From Lachnospiraceae bacterium (GTDB taxonomy: Bacteria > Bacillota > Clostridia > Lachnospirales > Lachnospiraceae), in the NCBI GenBank assembly GCA_017412265.1, contig JAFPYK010000243.1:1-7174 (forward strand): DNA of 7,174 bases, read 5' to 3'. Below, piece by piece: positions 1 to 6,457 of this stretch. Below the pieces are notes generated by a model. The model was not told the DNA's origin. It ran no database searches and saw nothing but the letters and a program-made list of their open reading frames with translations. Every line of letters starts with the position of its first letter. Within the stretch, counting starts at the first letter, position 1. Position numbers and translations under genes: made by a program.

Positions 1-192
1 AATGGTCCGATGGAAGGCTTCTGGGGCATCCTGAAGCGCGAAAAGTACTATGGAAGGCGATTCACGTCCAGGAAGGATCTGGTTTCTGCTATTGAGGACT
101 ACATCAGCTACTATAACACCGAACGAATCCAACGTAATCTGCATTTGATGACACCAGTCGAGTATCATCAACAATACTATTTGGCGGCATAA
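1..192 (+). CDS. IS3-family transposase (OrfB), C-terminal fragment cut by the window edge
   Basis: This is the last 63 codons of a DDE transposase/integrase, open through the left edge (reading N-G-P before the first ATG at 10). The motif NGPMEGFWGILKRE contains the conserved E of the D-D-E triad (window residue 5), followed by the LK-x-E and K residues typical of IS3 OrfB. The tail YYNTERIQRNLHLMTPVEY is the usual IS3/IS150-type C-terminus, in which the element normally ends shortly after a (L/M)(S/T)PxEY motif. The ATG at 10 is internal, not a start. The catalytic D residues and any OrfA lie upstream and cannot be assessed, so whether the element is active is unknown. Confidence 0.9.
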   Translation, partial: NGPMEGFWGILKREKYYGRRFTSRKDLVSAIEDYISYYNTERIQRNLHLMTPVEYHQQYYLAA

Positions 193-195
193 GAA

Positions 196-237
196 TACCG
201 CCAGCTGTAATGCACAGCTGGCGGTACGGAACTTTTT
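196..237 (+). terminator. Stem-loop terminator after the transposase
   Basis: A perfect 12-bp inverted repeat, TACCGCCAGCTG (196-207) and CAGCTGGCGGTA (215-226), encloses a 7-nt loop. A run of five T follows at 233-237, 7 nt past the stem. It starts 3 nt after the transposase stop codon. The stem is very stable and could also work as an RNA structure limiting read-through at the IS end. The T run is slightly far from the stem for a textbook terminator. Confidence 0.65.
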
Positions 238-246
238 AATTATTCA

Positions 247-269
247 CTGTCCTCTTGACGGGTAGCACA
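247..269. repeat. Probable right terminal inverted repeat of the IS
   Basis: On the minus strand this reads TGTGCTACCCGTCAAGAGGA and onward: it begins with TG and carries the GTCAAG(A/T)GGACAG-like core that I associate with many IS3-family ends in Firmicutes. The partner left repeat is outside the window, so both extent and identity are inferred. Confidence 0.4.
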
Positions 270-273
270 CCAC

Positions 274-300
274 GGTCCCTTCAGGGGTCCTCTTCTTCTC
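274..300. terminator. Weak hairpin between the LarA-like gene and the IS end
   Basis: GGTCCC (274-279) can pair with GGGTCC (285-290) with one internal mismatch and a short loop. On the + strand it is followed by a pyrimidine-rich stretch (TCTTCTTCTC). On the minus strand it lies 12 nt past the LarA-like stop codon, where a terminator would be expected, but no T run follows there because the IS end begins. It may be the stem of the original operon terminator whose tail was displaced by the insertion. The stem is imperfect. Confidence 0.3.
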
Positions 301-302
301 AT

Positions 303-1506
303 TTATCTCACAATCTCCCCGAGCCCGGAAGCTAGAAGCTCCGGGATCAGGCTCTCCGAGATCCCGATCTCGTCGATGTGCAGCGTGTCCCTGATGCGGA
401 CCACGCGGCATCCTTCCTCCGACCCGCCGCAGGTGCGAAGCGCGATCGACACGGCCTCCTTCTCATCCTTCGCCACGATCGGCAGGAAGCCCCTCTGCAG
501 GAAGCCGCTCGTCACGACGTTCGCGTACGTCGCCTCCCAGTCGATCTCATCCGCCACCGCCCTCGTGGTCACGTCCGCCAGGCCGATCCCCAGCGCGTTT
601 CCGTGGCTCTCCGGCGTCAGGCCCAGCACGACGATCCTGCTGCAGAACGGCAGCGCGTCCTCCTGGCCCTCGATGCGCACACGCCCGATGATGTTCGGAT
701 CCATGCCTGTGCCGCTGATATTCTTGCCCATCTGCTCCACGATCAGCACGTCGATCCGGTCAAACGGCAGGTGCGGCATCATCTCCTTCGAGCGGAGCAG
801 GACCTCATGATCCACCTCATAGAACTCCTCCGGGCGCGCCATCCGAAGATCCGCCGTGTTCTCATAACCGTCCTCCAGGATGGCAAGGCCTCCCAGGATC
901 TTCCCCGACGTTAGCACGACCCGCGAGATCTCCGGGATCAGGTCTCTCAGCCCGTTCGCCCCGTACTTGTGCACCGCGAGCGCCTGCGCCTGCTTCCCCA
1001 GGCCGATGGTGAGCATCTTGACGATCCCGCTCTCATACGCGCCGTGGAAATCCGTGTGGGCCTTCACCCGGTTCATGACGATCACGCCGTCCGCTGCGTA
1101 TGCGTTCCGGTCCATATAGACCCCCGCCGGACGGTCCCCAGCCGATCTCGCCGATCTTCACGACCTCCATCGAGGAGATGACCGGTGCGCCGCAGGCTTC
1201 CTCGGTCACCCCGTAGCTTCGGAGAACCTCTCTCTGCCCCTCGGCGGTCGCACCCCCGTGGCTTCCCATCGCCGGGATGATGAAAGGCTCCGCGCCCCTC
1301 TCCCGGATACAGGCCACGAGCGTCTTCGCGATGAGCGCCGTGTTGCTGATCCCGCGGCTTCCGATCCCCAGCGCGATCCTCATGCCGGGCCGGACCGTGT
1401 CCGCGATCCTCTCAAACTCCTCCCGCACCTTAGCCGGGATGTCCGCAAGCGGCCGGCTGACAAAATGCAGCTTCGCCCGGTACAGCGTCATCTCCTTCGT
1501 GTTCAT
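303..1506 (-). pseudogene. LarA-like (DUF2088, nickel-pincer racemase family) protein, frameshifted
   Basis: Two minus-strand reading frames together make one protein of about 400 residues. The N-terminal part (start 1506) holds GIGSRGI (R51) and the family motif PAMGSHGGATAEGQR (H83). The second frame, from about 1125 to the stop at 303, holds VYMDR, NRVKAHTDFHGAYESGIVKM, IGLGK and MGKNISGTGMDPNIIGR. In characterised LarA, one R, three H and one K bind substrate and the nickel-pincer nucleotide; the R, H and H...K here look analogous. Known LarA and homologues racemise or epimerise 2-hydroxyacids; the substrate here is unknown. The frames join at five C (1121-1125, GGGGG on the coding strand): one base too many or two too few. 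In the first frame translation stops at 1033, giving 157 residues without the central H/K motif. The start is supported by AGAGGGGG 7 nt upstream of ATG. It follows the membrane-protein gene by 30 nt, probably in the same operon. A sequencing error in the G run is the alternative; the gene would then be intact. Confidence 0.8.
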
Positions 1507-1536
1507 CCTCGAGCCCCCTCTGGCGAATTCTTCGCA

Positions 1537-2052
1537 TCACTTCTCACTCATCTGCGCTTCTTTTCTGCGAAATGCCCCCAGATCCCGGGCAATCAGCACC
1601 AGGCACAGGAGCCTCACCGCGAATCCGGCGATCTGGTACCCGGTCCCGTAGATCCGGTTGACCCGCAGCGGCAGAAGCCGCAGCAGGAGGTCCGCCGCGA
1701 TCAGAACCAGGATCACGGTTTTGGCCGGCTTTGCCAGCCGTCCTTCCCTGCTTCCTCCCTCGTAGAGCAGATATTTCGCCAGCAGGCCCCACACAAGCGC
1801 CGCGACCGGGAAATAAAAATACACCGCCATCTCGCTTCTCGTCGCCCGGTAGACCCAGGAGAGCAGCATCATCAGCACCCGCGGCTGGCAGCAGACGCCC
1901 AGGTCGAACATCCTCGAGAGCAGGCCCTCCTGCGTAAATACCGCCAGCGACCCGGTCGCCGTGAAGATATAGGTCAGCGGCAGCAGCGAGGCCACCTGGT
2001 AGATCAGCACATAGATCTCGGTTCCGGACAGCTTCTTCATGCGTTTCCACAT
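1537..2052 (-). CDS. Small polytopic membrane protein, unrecognised
   Basis: I do not recognise this 171-residue protein. Hydrophobic segments lie at about residues 13-30, 76-96, 111-130 and 136-156, with a weaker one near 57-68, so four or possibly five membrane passes. The C-terminus is short and charged (RRKEAQMSEK), and a Lys/Arg-rich stretch (MWKRMKK) opens the protein; both suggest cytoplasmic ends. A CC pair sits at 54-55. The start at 2052 is chosen because AGGTGAG lies 5 nt upstream of ATG. The frame stays open to 2268, but that extension reads as low-complexity G/R-rich protein antisense in character to nothing conserved, and it overlaps the upstream gene, so I reject it. The ribosome binding site overlaps the stop codon of the upstream gene (5 nt between genes), which implies coupled translation and perhaps a joint function with that exported partner. 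Confidence 0.75.
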   Translation of the reverse strand: MWKRMKKLSGTEIYVLIYQVASLLPLTYIFTATGSLAVFTQEGLLSRMFDLGVCCQPRVLMMLLSWVYRATRSEMAVYFYFPVAALVWGLLAKYLLYEGGSREGRLAKPAKTVILVLIAADLLLRLLPLRVNRIYGTGYQIAGFAVRLLCLVLIARDLGAFRRKEAQMSEK

Positions 2053-2057
2053 ATCTC

Positions 2058-2714
2058 TCACCTGCCCTTTCCGAGAATCTCTTCTCTGCTGCTCTCCTGG
2101 TAGAAGTGCTCCCTTTCCGTGGTCATGGCCTTGTCGTCGGCCACGCTTCCCACGTCCGCCCCGGTCTTCGGGTCCACCAGATGCACCACGGCCGCGTTCT
2201 GCCGGGCCTCGATTCTGGAGGACGACAGGCAGAACATGCGAAAGAGCGGATTCGTCTTCGGGAACCACCCCGGAAGCACCGCGCCCTGCAGGCAGATCAT
2301 CTCACCGGAAGCGCAGGTCCCCCGCAGCATCGTATCCTTCATGACCAGCTCCTTCTCAAAGGTCTCCAGGTCGATCTTCACCACGTCGCAGGTCATGAAC
2401 CCCAGCTTCGTCTTCTTATACTCGTTGCAGTAATACGTATTGCCCTCGAGGTACGCGCCCCAGTCGTGGCCGAAGCTGCCGGAGATCATGCATTTGTCGT
2501 GGCTGAGCTCCCCGGTGTAGATGCCGCTCGCGTCATGCGAGTTCTGCTGCTGGTACCGGACGACATACCCGGTCTCTCCGATCGGATAATTGTCATTCGT
2601 CACCACAAATGTAGCCATGTCATGCACGTCCACGCTGATGAACAGATACAGCCCCGAGAGCAGGATCACGATCAGCAGAAATGCATTCATGGAGAATTTC
2701 GTCTGTGTCATCAC
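2058..2714 (-). CDS. Membrane-anchored protein with a cysteine-containing outer domain, unrecognised
   Basis: The protein has 218 residues (217 if ATG at 2711 is used instead of GTG at 2714; GAGGGG lies 8 and 11 nt upstream respectively, so the choice is open). One hydrophobic helix at about residues 11-28 is followed directly by a soluble part, with no obvious signal-peptidase site, so an N-terminal anchor with the rest outside the cell is likely. The outer part is rich in short alternating beta-type stretches, for example VVKIDLETFEKELV and VVHLVDPKTGADVGSV, which resemble individual blades of beta-propeller or DUF5050-like repeats, but it is too short for a full propeller. Six cysteines lie in it (DKC, YYC, MTC, GTC, MIC, MFC). 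It sits 5 nt behind the hydrolase gene and 5 nt ahead of the multi-pass protein gene. Function unknown; the fold comment is inference. Confidence 0.75.
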   Translation of the reverse strand: MMTQTKFSMNAFLLIVILLSGLYLFISVDVHDMATFVVTNDNYPIGETGYVVRYQQQNSHDASGIYTGELSHDKCMISGSFGHDWGAYLEGNTYYCNEYKKTKLGFMTCDVVKIDLETFEKELVMKDTMLRGTCASGEMICLQGAVLPGWFPKTNPLFRMFCLSSSRIEARQNAAVVHLVDPKTGADVGSVADDKAMTTEREHFYQESSREEILGKGR

Positions 2715-2719
2715 GGATC

Positions 2720-3250
2720 TTACCCCTCAATCTGAATCTGGCAGGAGCGCATGGTCTCCAGCGCCGCCACATGTTTTGCAGGTGTCACGCCCGCGCAGCA
2801 GGCAGGATCCACCGAGATCGGTGCCTCCCGAAGCGCTGCCTTTAACATCAGCGCGTTCGAAACCACGCAGATGTCCGTGCAGAGGCCGACGATCTCGAAC
2901 GAGACCTCTCCGCCCTCTTCCTCCGCGATCTGCCGCATGATCTTCATCAGCTTCCTCGACCCGAAGGTGCGCTTGTTCACAATGTGCTCCGGATCCAGCA
3001 GTTCCGCGATCTCCTCCCGGATCTGCCAGCCGTCTGTCCCCTTGATGCAGTGCTCCACCGGCAGGAACTTTCCCTCCTGCGTGTCGAGATAGTCCTTCCC
3101 GTGCGTATCCCTGGTCGCGTAGATATCCTCCGTGGGATAGGTCTTCATCTTCGCGGTGACATTTTCCACGATCGCCTGCGCCTCGGCGGTCCCGAGCGAC
3201 CCGTCGATGAAATCATTCTGCATATCGATCACCAGTAATATCTTTCTCAT
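2720..3250 (-). CDS. Isochorismatase-family cysteine hydrolase, nicotinamidase-like
   Basis: A 176-residue cytoplasmic enzyme covering the whole isochorismatase-like fold. The catalytic triad of the family is visible: D9 in VIDMQNDF, K93 in VNKRTFGS and C128 in GLCTDICVVSNA. A metal site like that of nicotinamidases is suggested by D48 and H50 (RDTHGKDY) and H67 (PVEHC). A nicotinamidase would convert nicotinamide to nicotinate and ammonia in NAD salvage. Other members of this fold hydrolyse ureidoacrylate, N-carbamoyl compounds or isochorismate, so the substrate is inferred. The start at 3250 is chosen because GAAGG lies 6 nt and AGGAG 10 nt upstream of ATG and the protein then begins MRKILLVIDMQNDF, the usual family N-terminus; an ATG at 3277 would place these binding-site bases inside the gene. 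It is the first gene behind the promoter at 3316-3344 and probably heads an operon with the three genes that follow. Confidence 0.88.
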   Translation of the reverse strand: MRKILLVIDMQNDFIDGSLGTAEAQAIVENVTAKMKTYPTEDIYATRDTHGKDYLDTQEGKFLPVEHCIKGTDGWQIREEIAELLDPEHIVNKRTFGSRKLMKIMRQIAEEEGGEVSFEIVGLCTDICVVSNALMLKAALREAPISVDPACCAGVTPAKHVAALETMRSCQIQIEG

Positions 3251-3315
3251 GGCAAACCTTCTCCTCTCTCTCATCATCGTTATATGTATTCCGGTCTAAT
3301 GGATTCTCTAAATTC

Positions 3316-3344
3316 TGTATACCACGGAACGGAGATCAGATCAA
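3316..3344 (-). promoter_or_regulatory. Sigma-A-like promoter for the hydrolase operon
   Basis: On the minus strand TTGATC (3344-3339), a 17-nt spacer and TATACA (3321-3316) match the vegetative consensus at four of six positions each with ideal spacing. Transcription would begin at about 3309, leaving a leader of nearly 60 nt before the hydrolase ATG at 3250. The -10/-35 pair lies just past the stop codon of the anti-sigma gene (3389), so the hydrolase operon can be expressed apart from the sigma unit. Found by eye only. Confidence 0.5.
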
Positions 3345-3388
3345 GTTCGGCGGGGCTTTTTTGAAGAAATCCGCCCCTGATCCGCGGG

Positions 3389-4588
3389 TTACCTCCCGCT
3401 GCCGCTCCCGTAGGTATCCATGATCCAACCGGTCCAGCCGTCATAGGCTGTCTGCCAGTCGGTCCCGAAGGCCTCCGCAAACGGCCGGTCCGCCCGGCAG
3501 AATTCGCTGACGGTATCGAAGCCGTACTGCTCCGAGAGGTAGGCGATCAGGGAGGACGCCATGAAGACGCTCATCTCATTTCCCGGATCCAGCTGCTTGG
3601 AAGGTCCGCTGTAAACCCTTGTCGTTCTCAGCGGCTCGCTCTCGTAGGCGGTTCCCCAGCCCATCCCTTTGGTCAGGCAGACATAGGACACCGCATCCAT
3701 CAGGATCTTGTAATTCTCAGGGGTCGGCTCCGCGCCTCCTCCGCCCCGGACATAGGCGTCGTAATACGGCTCTTCCTCCATGCCCTGCGCAAATGACCTC
3801 ACGGACAGCTCATTGTAAGGGTCGATCGCCGCCCCGAGATACCACGCGTATCCCAGCTGCTTCCACTGGACACATTTATTGCCCAGCAGGGCCAGAATAT
3901 ACAGCTCCTCCCGGTGCCAGTAGAACCTGCCGATCTCCAGCTCGATCCGGTCTTCCGCTTCGGACCAGGTGTATCTTCCCTCCGGCAGAACGGTAAGCTC
4001 CACCACTTTATCCGCTCTGTCCGCCAGCTCCTTCTCCTCTTTCAGTGCCTCTCTCAGGTAGCTTTTGATAAACTTGATGCTCTCGTTCGTGCGCCCCAGA
4101 TAGCCCGGAAGATAAGCCGCCAGGTCCTCGTCCTCATCTCGCAGCACGGAGAGGTTCACCTTGGTGTGGAAGCTGTCAAACTGCGCATCCAGCTCTTTGG
4201 CCTCATTCACGGTCTCCGGCAGCTTCAGGTTTGTGTCGTCCTTCCCGTAGATCACCATGGTCTTCGTTGCTTCATCATAGCGGACCTGTGCTTTGGCCGC
4301 CTGAACTCTGCCGTGAATAAACGCTCCGGCCGTGATCAGCACGATCAGCGCGAGAGCACAGGCAAGCACATTTCTCCTCCTGCGCCTGATCTTCTGAAGA
4401 TAATCGACCTCCACGATGTCTTCATCGATTTCCGGCTCCGGAGAAGCCATCTGCTGACAGAAGGCGCGGCACTCCCCGCAGCCCTCCAGATGGCATCTCA
4501 CATCTTCTCTGCTCTCCGGTGTCAGAAGGTCCTCCGTATACATCGGGAGCAGGTCTTTCACAATATAACAAGGCAGCTCTCTACTCAT
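3389..4588 (-). CDS. Zinc-finger anti-sigma factor with a large outer domain
   Basis: A 399-residue probable membrane anti-sigma factor. The N-terminus carries an HC2-type (ZAS) zinc finger: C7, then H33-x3-C37-x2-C40 in a context (LLPMY, LLTPESREDVRCHLEGCGEC) typical of anti-sigma factors. An Arg-rich stretch (residues 68-72) precedes one membrane helix at about 74-91, so the finger is cytoplasmic, where it would hold the sigma factor, and residues 92-399 are outside. The outer domain is unusually long. Its WKQLGYAWYLGA (242-253) and final YGFDTVSEFCRADRPFAEAFG region resemble the second half of MA-clan metallopeptidase domains, but I see no HExxH; HREEL (225-229) stands roughly where it would be expected. 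This resemblance is inference. The ATG overlaps the sigma stop by 8 nt (ATGAGTAG), the classic arrangement for a sigma/anti-sigma pair. It would bind the sigma factor until an envelope signal releases it. Confidence 0.85.
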   Translation of the reverse strand: MSRELPCYIVKDLLPMYTEDLLTPESREDVRCHLEGCGECRAFCQQMASPEPEIDEDIVEVDYLQKIRRRRRNVLACALALIVLITAGAFIHGRVQAAKAQVRYDEATKTMVIYGKDDTNLKLPETVNEAKELDAQFDSFHTKVNLSVLRDEDEDLAAYLPGYLGRTNESIKFIKSYLREALKEEKELADRADKVVELTVLPEGRYTWSEAEDRIELEIGRFYWHREELYILALLGNKCVQWKQLGYAWYLGAAIDPYNELSVRSFAQGMEEEPYYDAYVRGGGGAEPTPENYKILMDAVSYVCLTKGMGWGTAYESEPLRTTRVYSGPSKQLDPGNEMSVFMASSLIAYLSEQYGFDTVSEFCRADRPFAEAFGTDWQTAYDGWTGWIMDTYGSGSGR

Positions 4589-5069
4589 CCGGTTTCAACT
4601 CCTTTACGATCATTTGCTTTGCACGGTAATAGTTCACCCGGGCCCAGGTCTCGGTGTGCCCCAGGATGTCGCCGATCTGCTGAAAGGACAGGCCGCCGAA
4701 GATCCGCAGCCGCAGGATCTCCCTCCCCGGCTCCCGGGCTCTCCGGATCGCCTCAAGGACGGCCGCAGCCTCCTCCTTCCGGAGAAATGTCTCCTCCGCG
4801 GACGGCAGATACTGCCCGAAATCCTCTTCCTCCGGCAGGGGTTCTTCCCTGCGCGCCTTCCGCCGGTAAGCCAGCAGGACGTTGCGGGCGATCCCGCAGA
4901 GCCACGAACTGATCTTTCCGTTTCCCTGATACCGGCCGATACTTTTTACAGCCTGATAGAAGGTTTCCTGCGTCAGCTCCTCCGCCAGATCGGCCGATCC
5001 GGTCATCGACAGCAGGAACCGGAACACGATATCCGCGTTTTGTCGGTAAATGCGGTCAAAATCCGCCAA
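4581..5069 (-). CDS. ECF-type RNA polymerase sigma factor
   Basis: A 162-residue sigma-70-family factor of the extracytoplasmic function group, which directs RNA polymerase to its own promoter set. Region 2 spans about residues 8-74, with ADLAEELTQETFYQAV (26-41) and SSWLCGIARN (54-63), the -10 recognition and core-binding parts. An acidic linker (PLPEEEDFGQYLPSAEE) leads to region 4 at about 104-158, with a helix-turn-helix LSFQQIGDILGHTETWARVNYYRAK for -35 recognition. Length fits the family. I choose TTG at 5069 because the perfect Shine-Dalgarno AAGGAGGTGA ends 5 nt before it and the protein then begins directly with region 2; the longer frame to ATG 5126 would translate through this site and lacks its own. 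The overlapping downstream zinc-finger gene is its probable anti-sigma factor. Targets are unknown; I saw no confident autoregulatory ECF promoter. Confidence 0.92.
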   Translation of the reverse strand: MADFDRIYRQNADIVFRFLLSMTGSADLAEELTQETFYQAVKSIGRYQGNGKISSWLCGIARNVLLAYRRKARREEPLPEEEDFGQYLPSAEETFLRKEEAAAVLEAIRRAREPGREILRLRIFGGLSFQQIGDILGHTETWARVNYYRAKQMIVKELKPDE

Positions 5070-5074
5070 CGCCC

Positions 5075-5084
5075 TCACCTCCTT
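5075..5084 (-). promoter_or_regulatory. Perfect Shine-Dalgarno that sets a TTG start for the sigma factor
   Basis: On the minus strand AAGGAGGTGA is a ten-base match to the 3' end of 16S rRNA. GGAGG ends 8 nt before TTG at 5069. No ATG or GTG in the sigma frame lies at a useful distance: the GTG inside the site itself cannot use it. This supports a TTG start and a weaker initiation codon compensated by a strong ribosome binding site. Confidence 0.8.
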
Positions 5085-5114
5085 CTGTATATAAGTGACC
5101 GGTCCTCCCGTAAT

Positions 5115-5143
5115 GTTACAGCTCAAATGTCATTTTCTGCCAA
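5115..5143 (-). promoter_or_regulatory. Candidate promoter of the sigma/anti-sigma unit
   Basis: On the minus strand TTGGCA (5143-5138), a 17-nt spacer and TGTAAC (5120-5115) match the vegetative consensus at five and four of six positions. Transcription would start near 5108, about 40 nt ahead of the TTG start. TGTAAC followed after 16 nt by TCAC could instead be read as an ECF-type -35/-10 pair for autoregulation, but the fit is weak. Found by eye only. Confidence 0.4.
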
Positions 5144-5153
5144 AACCGCGTAC

Positions 5154-5190
5154 AAAAACCGGGAGGCCGTTTCCTAACACAGCCTCCCGG
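5154..5190 (-). terminator. Rho-independent terminator of the aldo/keto reductase gene
   Basis: A perfect 9-bp stem, CCGGGAGGC and GCCTCCCGG in minus-strand reading (5190-5182 and 5167-5159), encloses a 14-nt loop. It is followed at once by five T (A at 5154-5158 on the + strand). It lies about 33 nt past the reductase stop codon and just ahead of the sigma-unit promoter, so it separates the two transcription units. Confidence 0.85.
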
Positions 5191-5222
5191 GATGACATCT
5201 CATAATCTCTGCTTCGATCCCC

Positions 5223-6407
5223 TTACATTCCCAGGTCTTTCCTGATCGATTCGTGGCGGCCCTTCGCCCGGTCCGCCCACTTCGGCCCGTTGCTCACGAT
5301 CTCCGCAAGCTCCGCGAGCGCCGCGGGCACGTCGATCCCCTGCGGGCAGGCGTGCATGCACTGGCCGCAGCCGATACAGGCCTCCGGCCTCTTCTCCGGA
5401 TCCAGGCCGTCCATCCGCATCAGCACCGAGAACGCCCTCTCGACCTTCACGCTGTTGTAGCAGTCCAGCAGGAACGGAATGTCAAGCTCCATCGGACATC
5501 CCGCGCAGCAGTAGCGGCAGCCGGTGCAGGGAACGCCCTTCTTCAGGCTCTCCGCGATCTCCTGGAGCGTGTTAAGCTCTGCGTCAGAGAGCGGCCGGTA
5601 ATCCGAGAACGTCTTCAGGTTGTCCTCCACCTGGAAGACCTCGTTCATGCCCGAGAGAATCACCTTCACATTCGGCAGCCCCTGCACGAAACGGAACGCG
5701 AAGGACGCGTCGCTCGCCTCCGCATCCAGCGCCCGAAGCTTCGCAGACTGCTCCTCCGGAAGCTTCGCCAGCTTCCCGCCGCGGCACGGCTCCATCACCC
5801 ACACGCCGAGCCCGCGCTCGGTGATCAGGTCATACTTCGCCTTCGCGTCCTGCAGCGTCCAGTCCAGATAATTGCACTGAATCTGCACGAAATCAAAGAT
5901 CCCCTCGTACTTGTCCAGCCAGTGGCGCAGCAGGTCGATGCTCCCGTGGAAAGAGAAGCCCAGGTAATGGATCTTGCCCTCCTGCTTCATCCGGTAAATG
6001 TCCGGGATGATATGCCAGTCCTCCCGCTCGTACGACTTCGTCGACCACTCATTCACATTGTGGAACAGATAAAAATCAAAATAATCCGTGCGGCACTTCT
6101 TAAGCGACACCTCGAAGAGGCCCACGTTGTCGATCTTGCCCGGCAGCGAATGTCCCGGGAACTTATCCGCCAGATAGTAACTCTCCCTCGGATACTCCTT
6201 CAGCGCCTCCGCCATCGCAAGCTCCGACTTCCCGTCCAGATACGGATAAGCCGTGTCAAAATAATTCACCCCCGCCGCGATCGCCCTCTCAAACATCGCG
6301 TTCACCTTCGCCTGGTCGATCTCCCCCGTCAAGGGATCCTTCGCGAAACGCATGCAGCCGAAGCCGAGCCTCGAGATCGTCAATCCTTGAAAATCCGTAT
6401 AAATCAT
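5223..6407 (-). CDS. Aldo/keto reductase with C-terminal 4Fe-4S ferredoxin domain
   Basis: A 394-residue cytoplasmic oxidoreductase of the COG1453 type. The N-terminal TIM-barrel (about residues 1-285) keeps the aldo/keto reductase tetrad: D51 and Y56 in FDTAYPYLDG, K82 in LADKFPG and H116 in LFHNVN. The C-terminal part carries two cysteine clusters: C294-x2-C297-x2-C300-C301-x2-C304-P (CTGCRYCCAGCP) and C344-x2-C347-x2-C350-x3-C354-P (CIGCGQCMHACP), which would bind two [4Fe-4S] clusters. The domain order is that of anaerobe reductases that may couple carbonyl reduction to ferredoxin-like electron transfer; the substrate cannot be told from sequence. The start is backed by AGGAGG 7 nt upstream of ATG. 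It is a single gene: a strong terminator follows it, and a divergent membrane-protein gene lies across a 210-bp intergenic region. Confidence 0.93.
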   Translation of the reverse strand: MIYTDFQGLTISRLGFGCMRFAKDPLTGEIDQAKVNAMFERAIAAGVNYFDTAYPYLDGKSELAMAEALKEYPRESYYLADKFPGHSLPGKIDNVGLFEVSLKKCRTDYFDFYLFHNVNEWSTKSYEREDWHIIPDIYRMKQEGKIHYLGFSFHGSIDLLRHWLDKYEGIFDFVQIQCNYLDWTLQDAKAKYDLITERGLGVWVMEPCRGGKLAKLPEEQSAKLRALDAEASDASFAFRFVQGLPNVKVILSGMNEVFQVEDNLKTFSDYRPLSDAELNTLQEIAESLKKGVPCTGCRYCCAGCPMELDIPFLLDCYNSVKVERAFSVLMRMDGLDPEKRPEACIGCGQCMHACPQGIDVPAALAELAEIVSNGPKWADRAKGRHESIRKDLGM

Positions 6408-6457
6408 CCCAGTTCCTCCTCATACCGCCGGCGGCCCGGCGCGTTCATCTGTGACAC

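Larger units (their letters stand above)
1..269 (+). mobile_element. Right end of an IS3-family insertion sequence
   Basis: The window opens inside an IS3-type element. Seen: the C-terminal end of a DDE transposase, then a strong stem-loop, then a sequence at about 247-269 (CTGTCCTCTTGACGGGTAGCACA) that resembles IS3-family ends and finishes in CA, as elements with TG...CA termini do. The left end lies outside the window, so the inverted repeat cannot be paired and the boundary near 269 is an estimate. A 3-4 bp target duplication would begin at about 270. The element ends roughly 34 bp past the stop codon of the minus-strand LarA-like gene, pointing towards it. Confidence 0.7.

Noticed and set aside
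1113..1135. Programmed ribosomal frameshifting as the explanation of the split LarA-like gene
   Set aside because: It would need a +1 (or -2) shift on GGCGGGGGT with no slippery heptamer, stop codon or stimulatory element visible, and the family is normally encoded in one frame. Mutation or a read error is simpler.
1258..2103. A 281-codon open frame on the + strand
   Set aside because: It crosses the LarA-like and membrane-protein genes in antisense and is rich in H, R, Q and P without conserved motifs.
2053..2268. N-terminal extension of the small membrane-protein gene
   Set aside because: The frame is open, but the extra residues overlap the upstream gene, are low in complexity (G/R-rich), and a good ribosome binding site stands in front of ATG 2052.
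3352..3377. GGGGC...GCCCC inverted repeat after the anti-sigma stop codon
   Set aside because: Only 5 bp with a 16-nt loop, and no T run follows on the minus strand, so it is not a convincing terminator.
3280..3480. A 66-codon frame between the hydrolase and anti-sigma genes, minus strand
   Set aside because: More than a third of it overlaps the end of the anti-sigma gene in another frame, and the remainder contains the promoter of the hydrolase operon. There is no good ribosome binding site or recognised motif.
3914..4912. A 332-codon open frame on the + strand
   Set aside because: It is antisense across the anti-sigma and sigma genes, both of which have family motifs and an overlapping start/stop. 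No sensible protein features are present.
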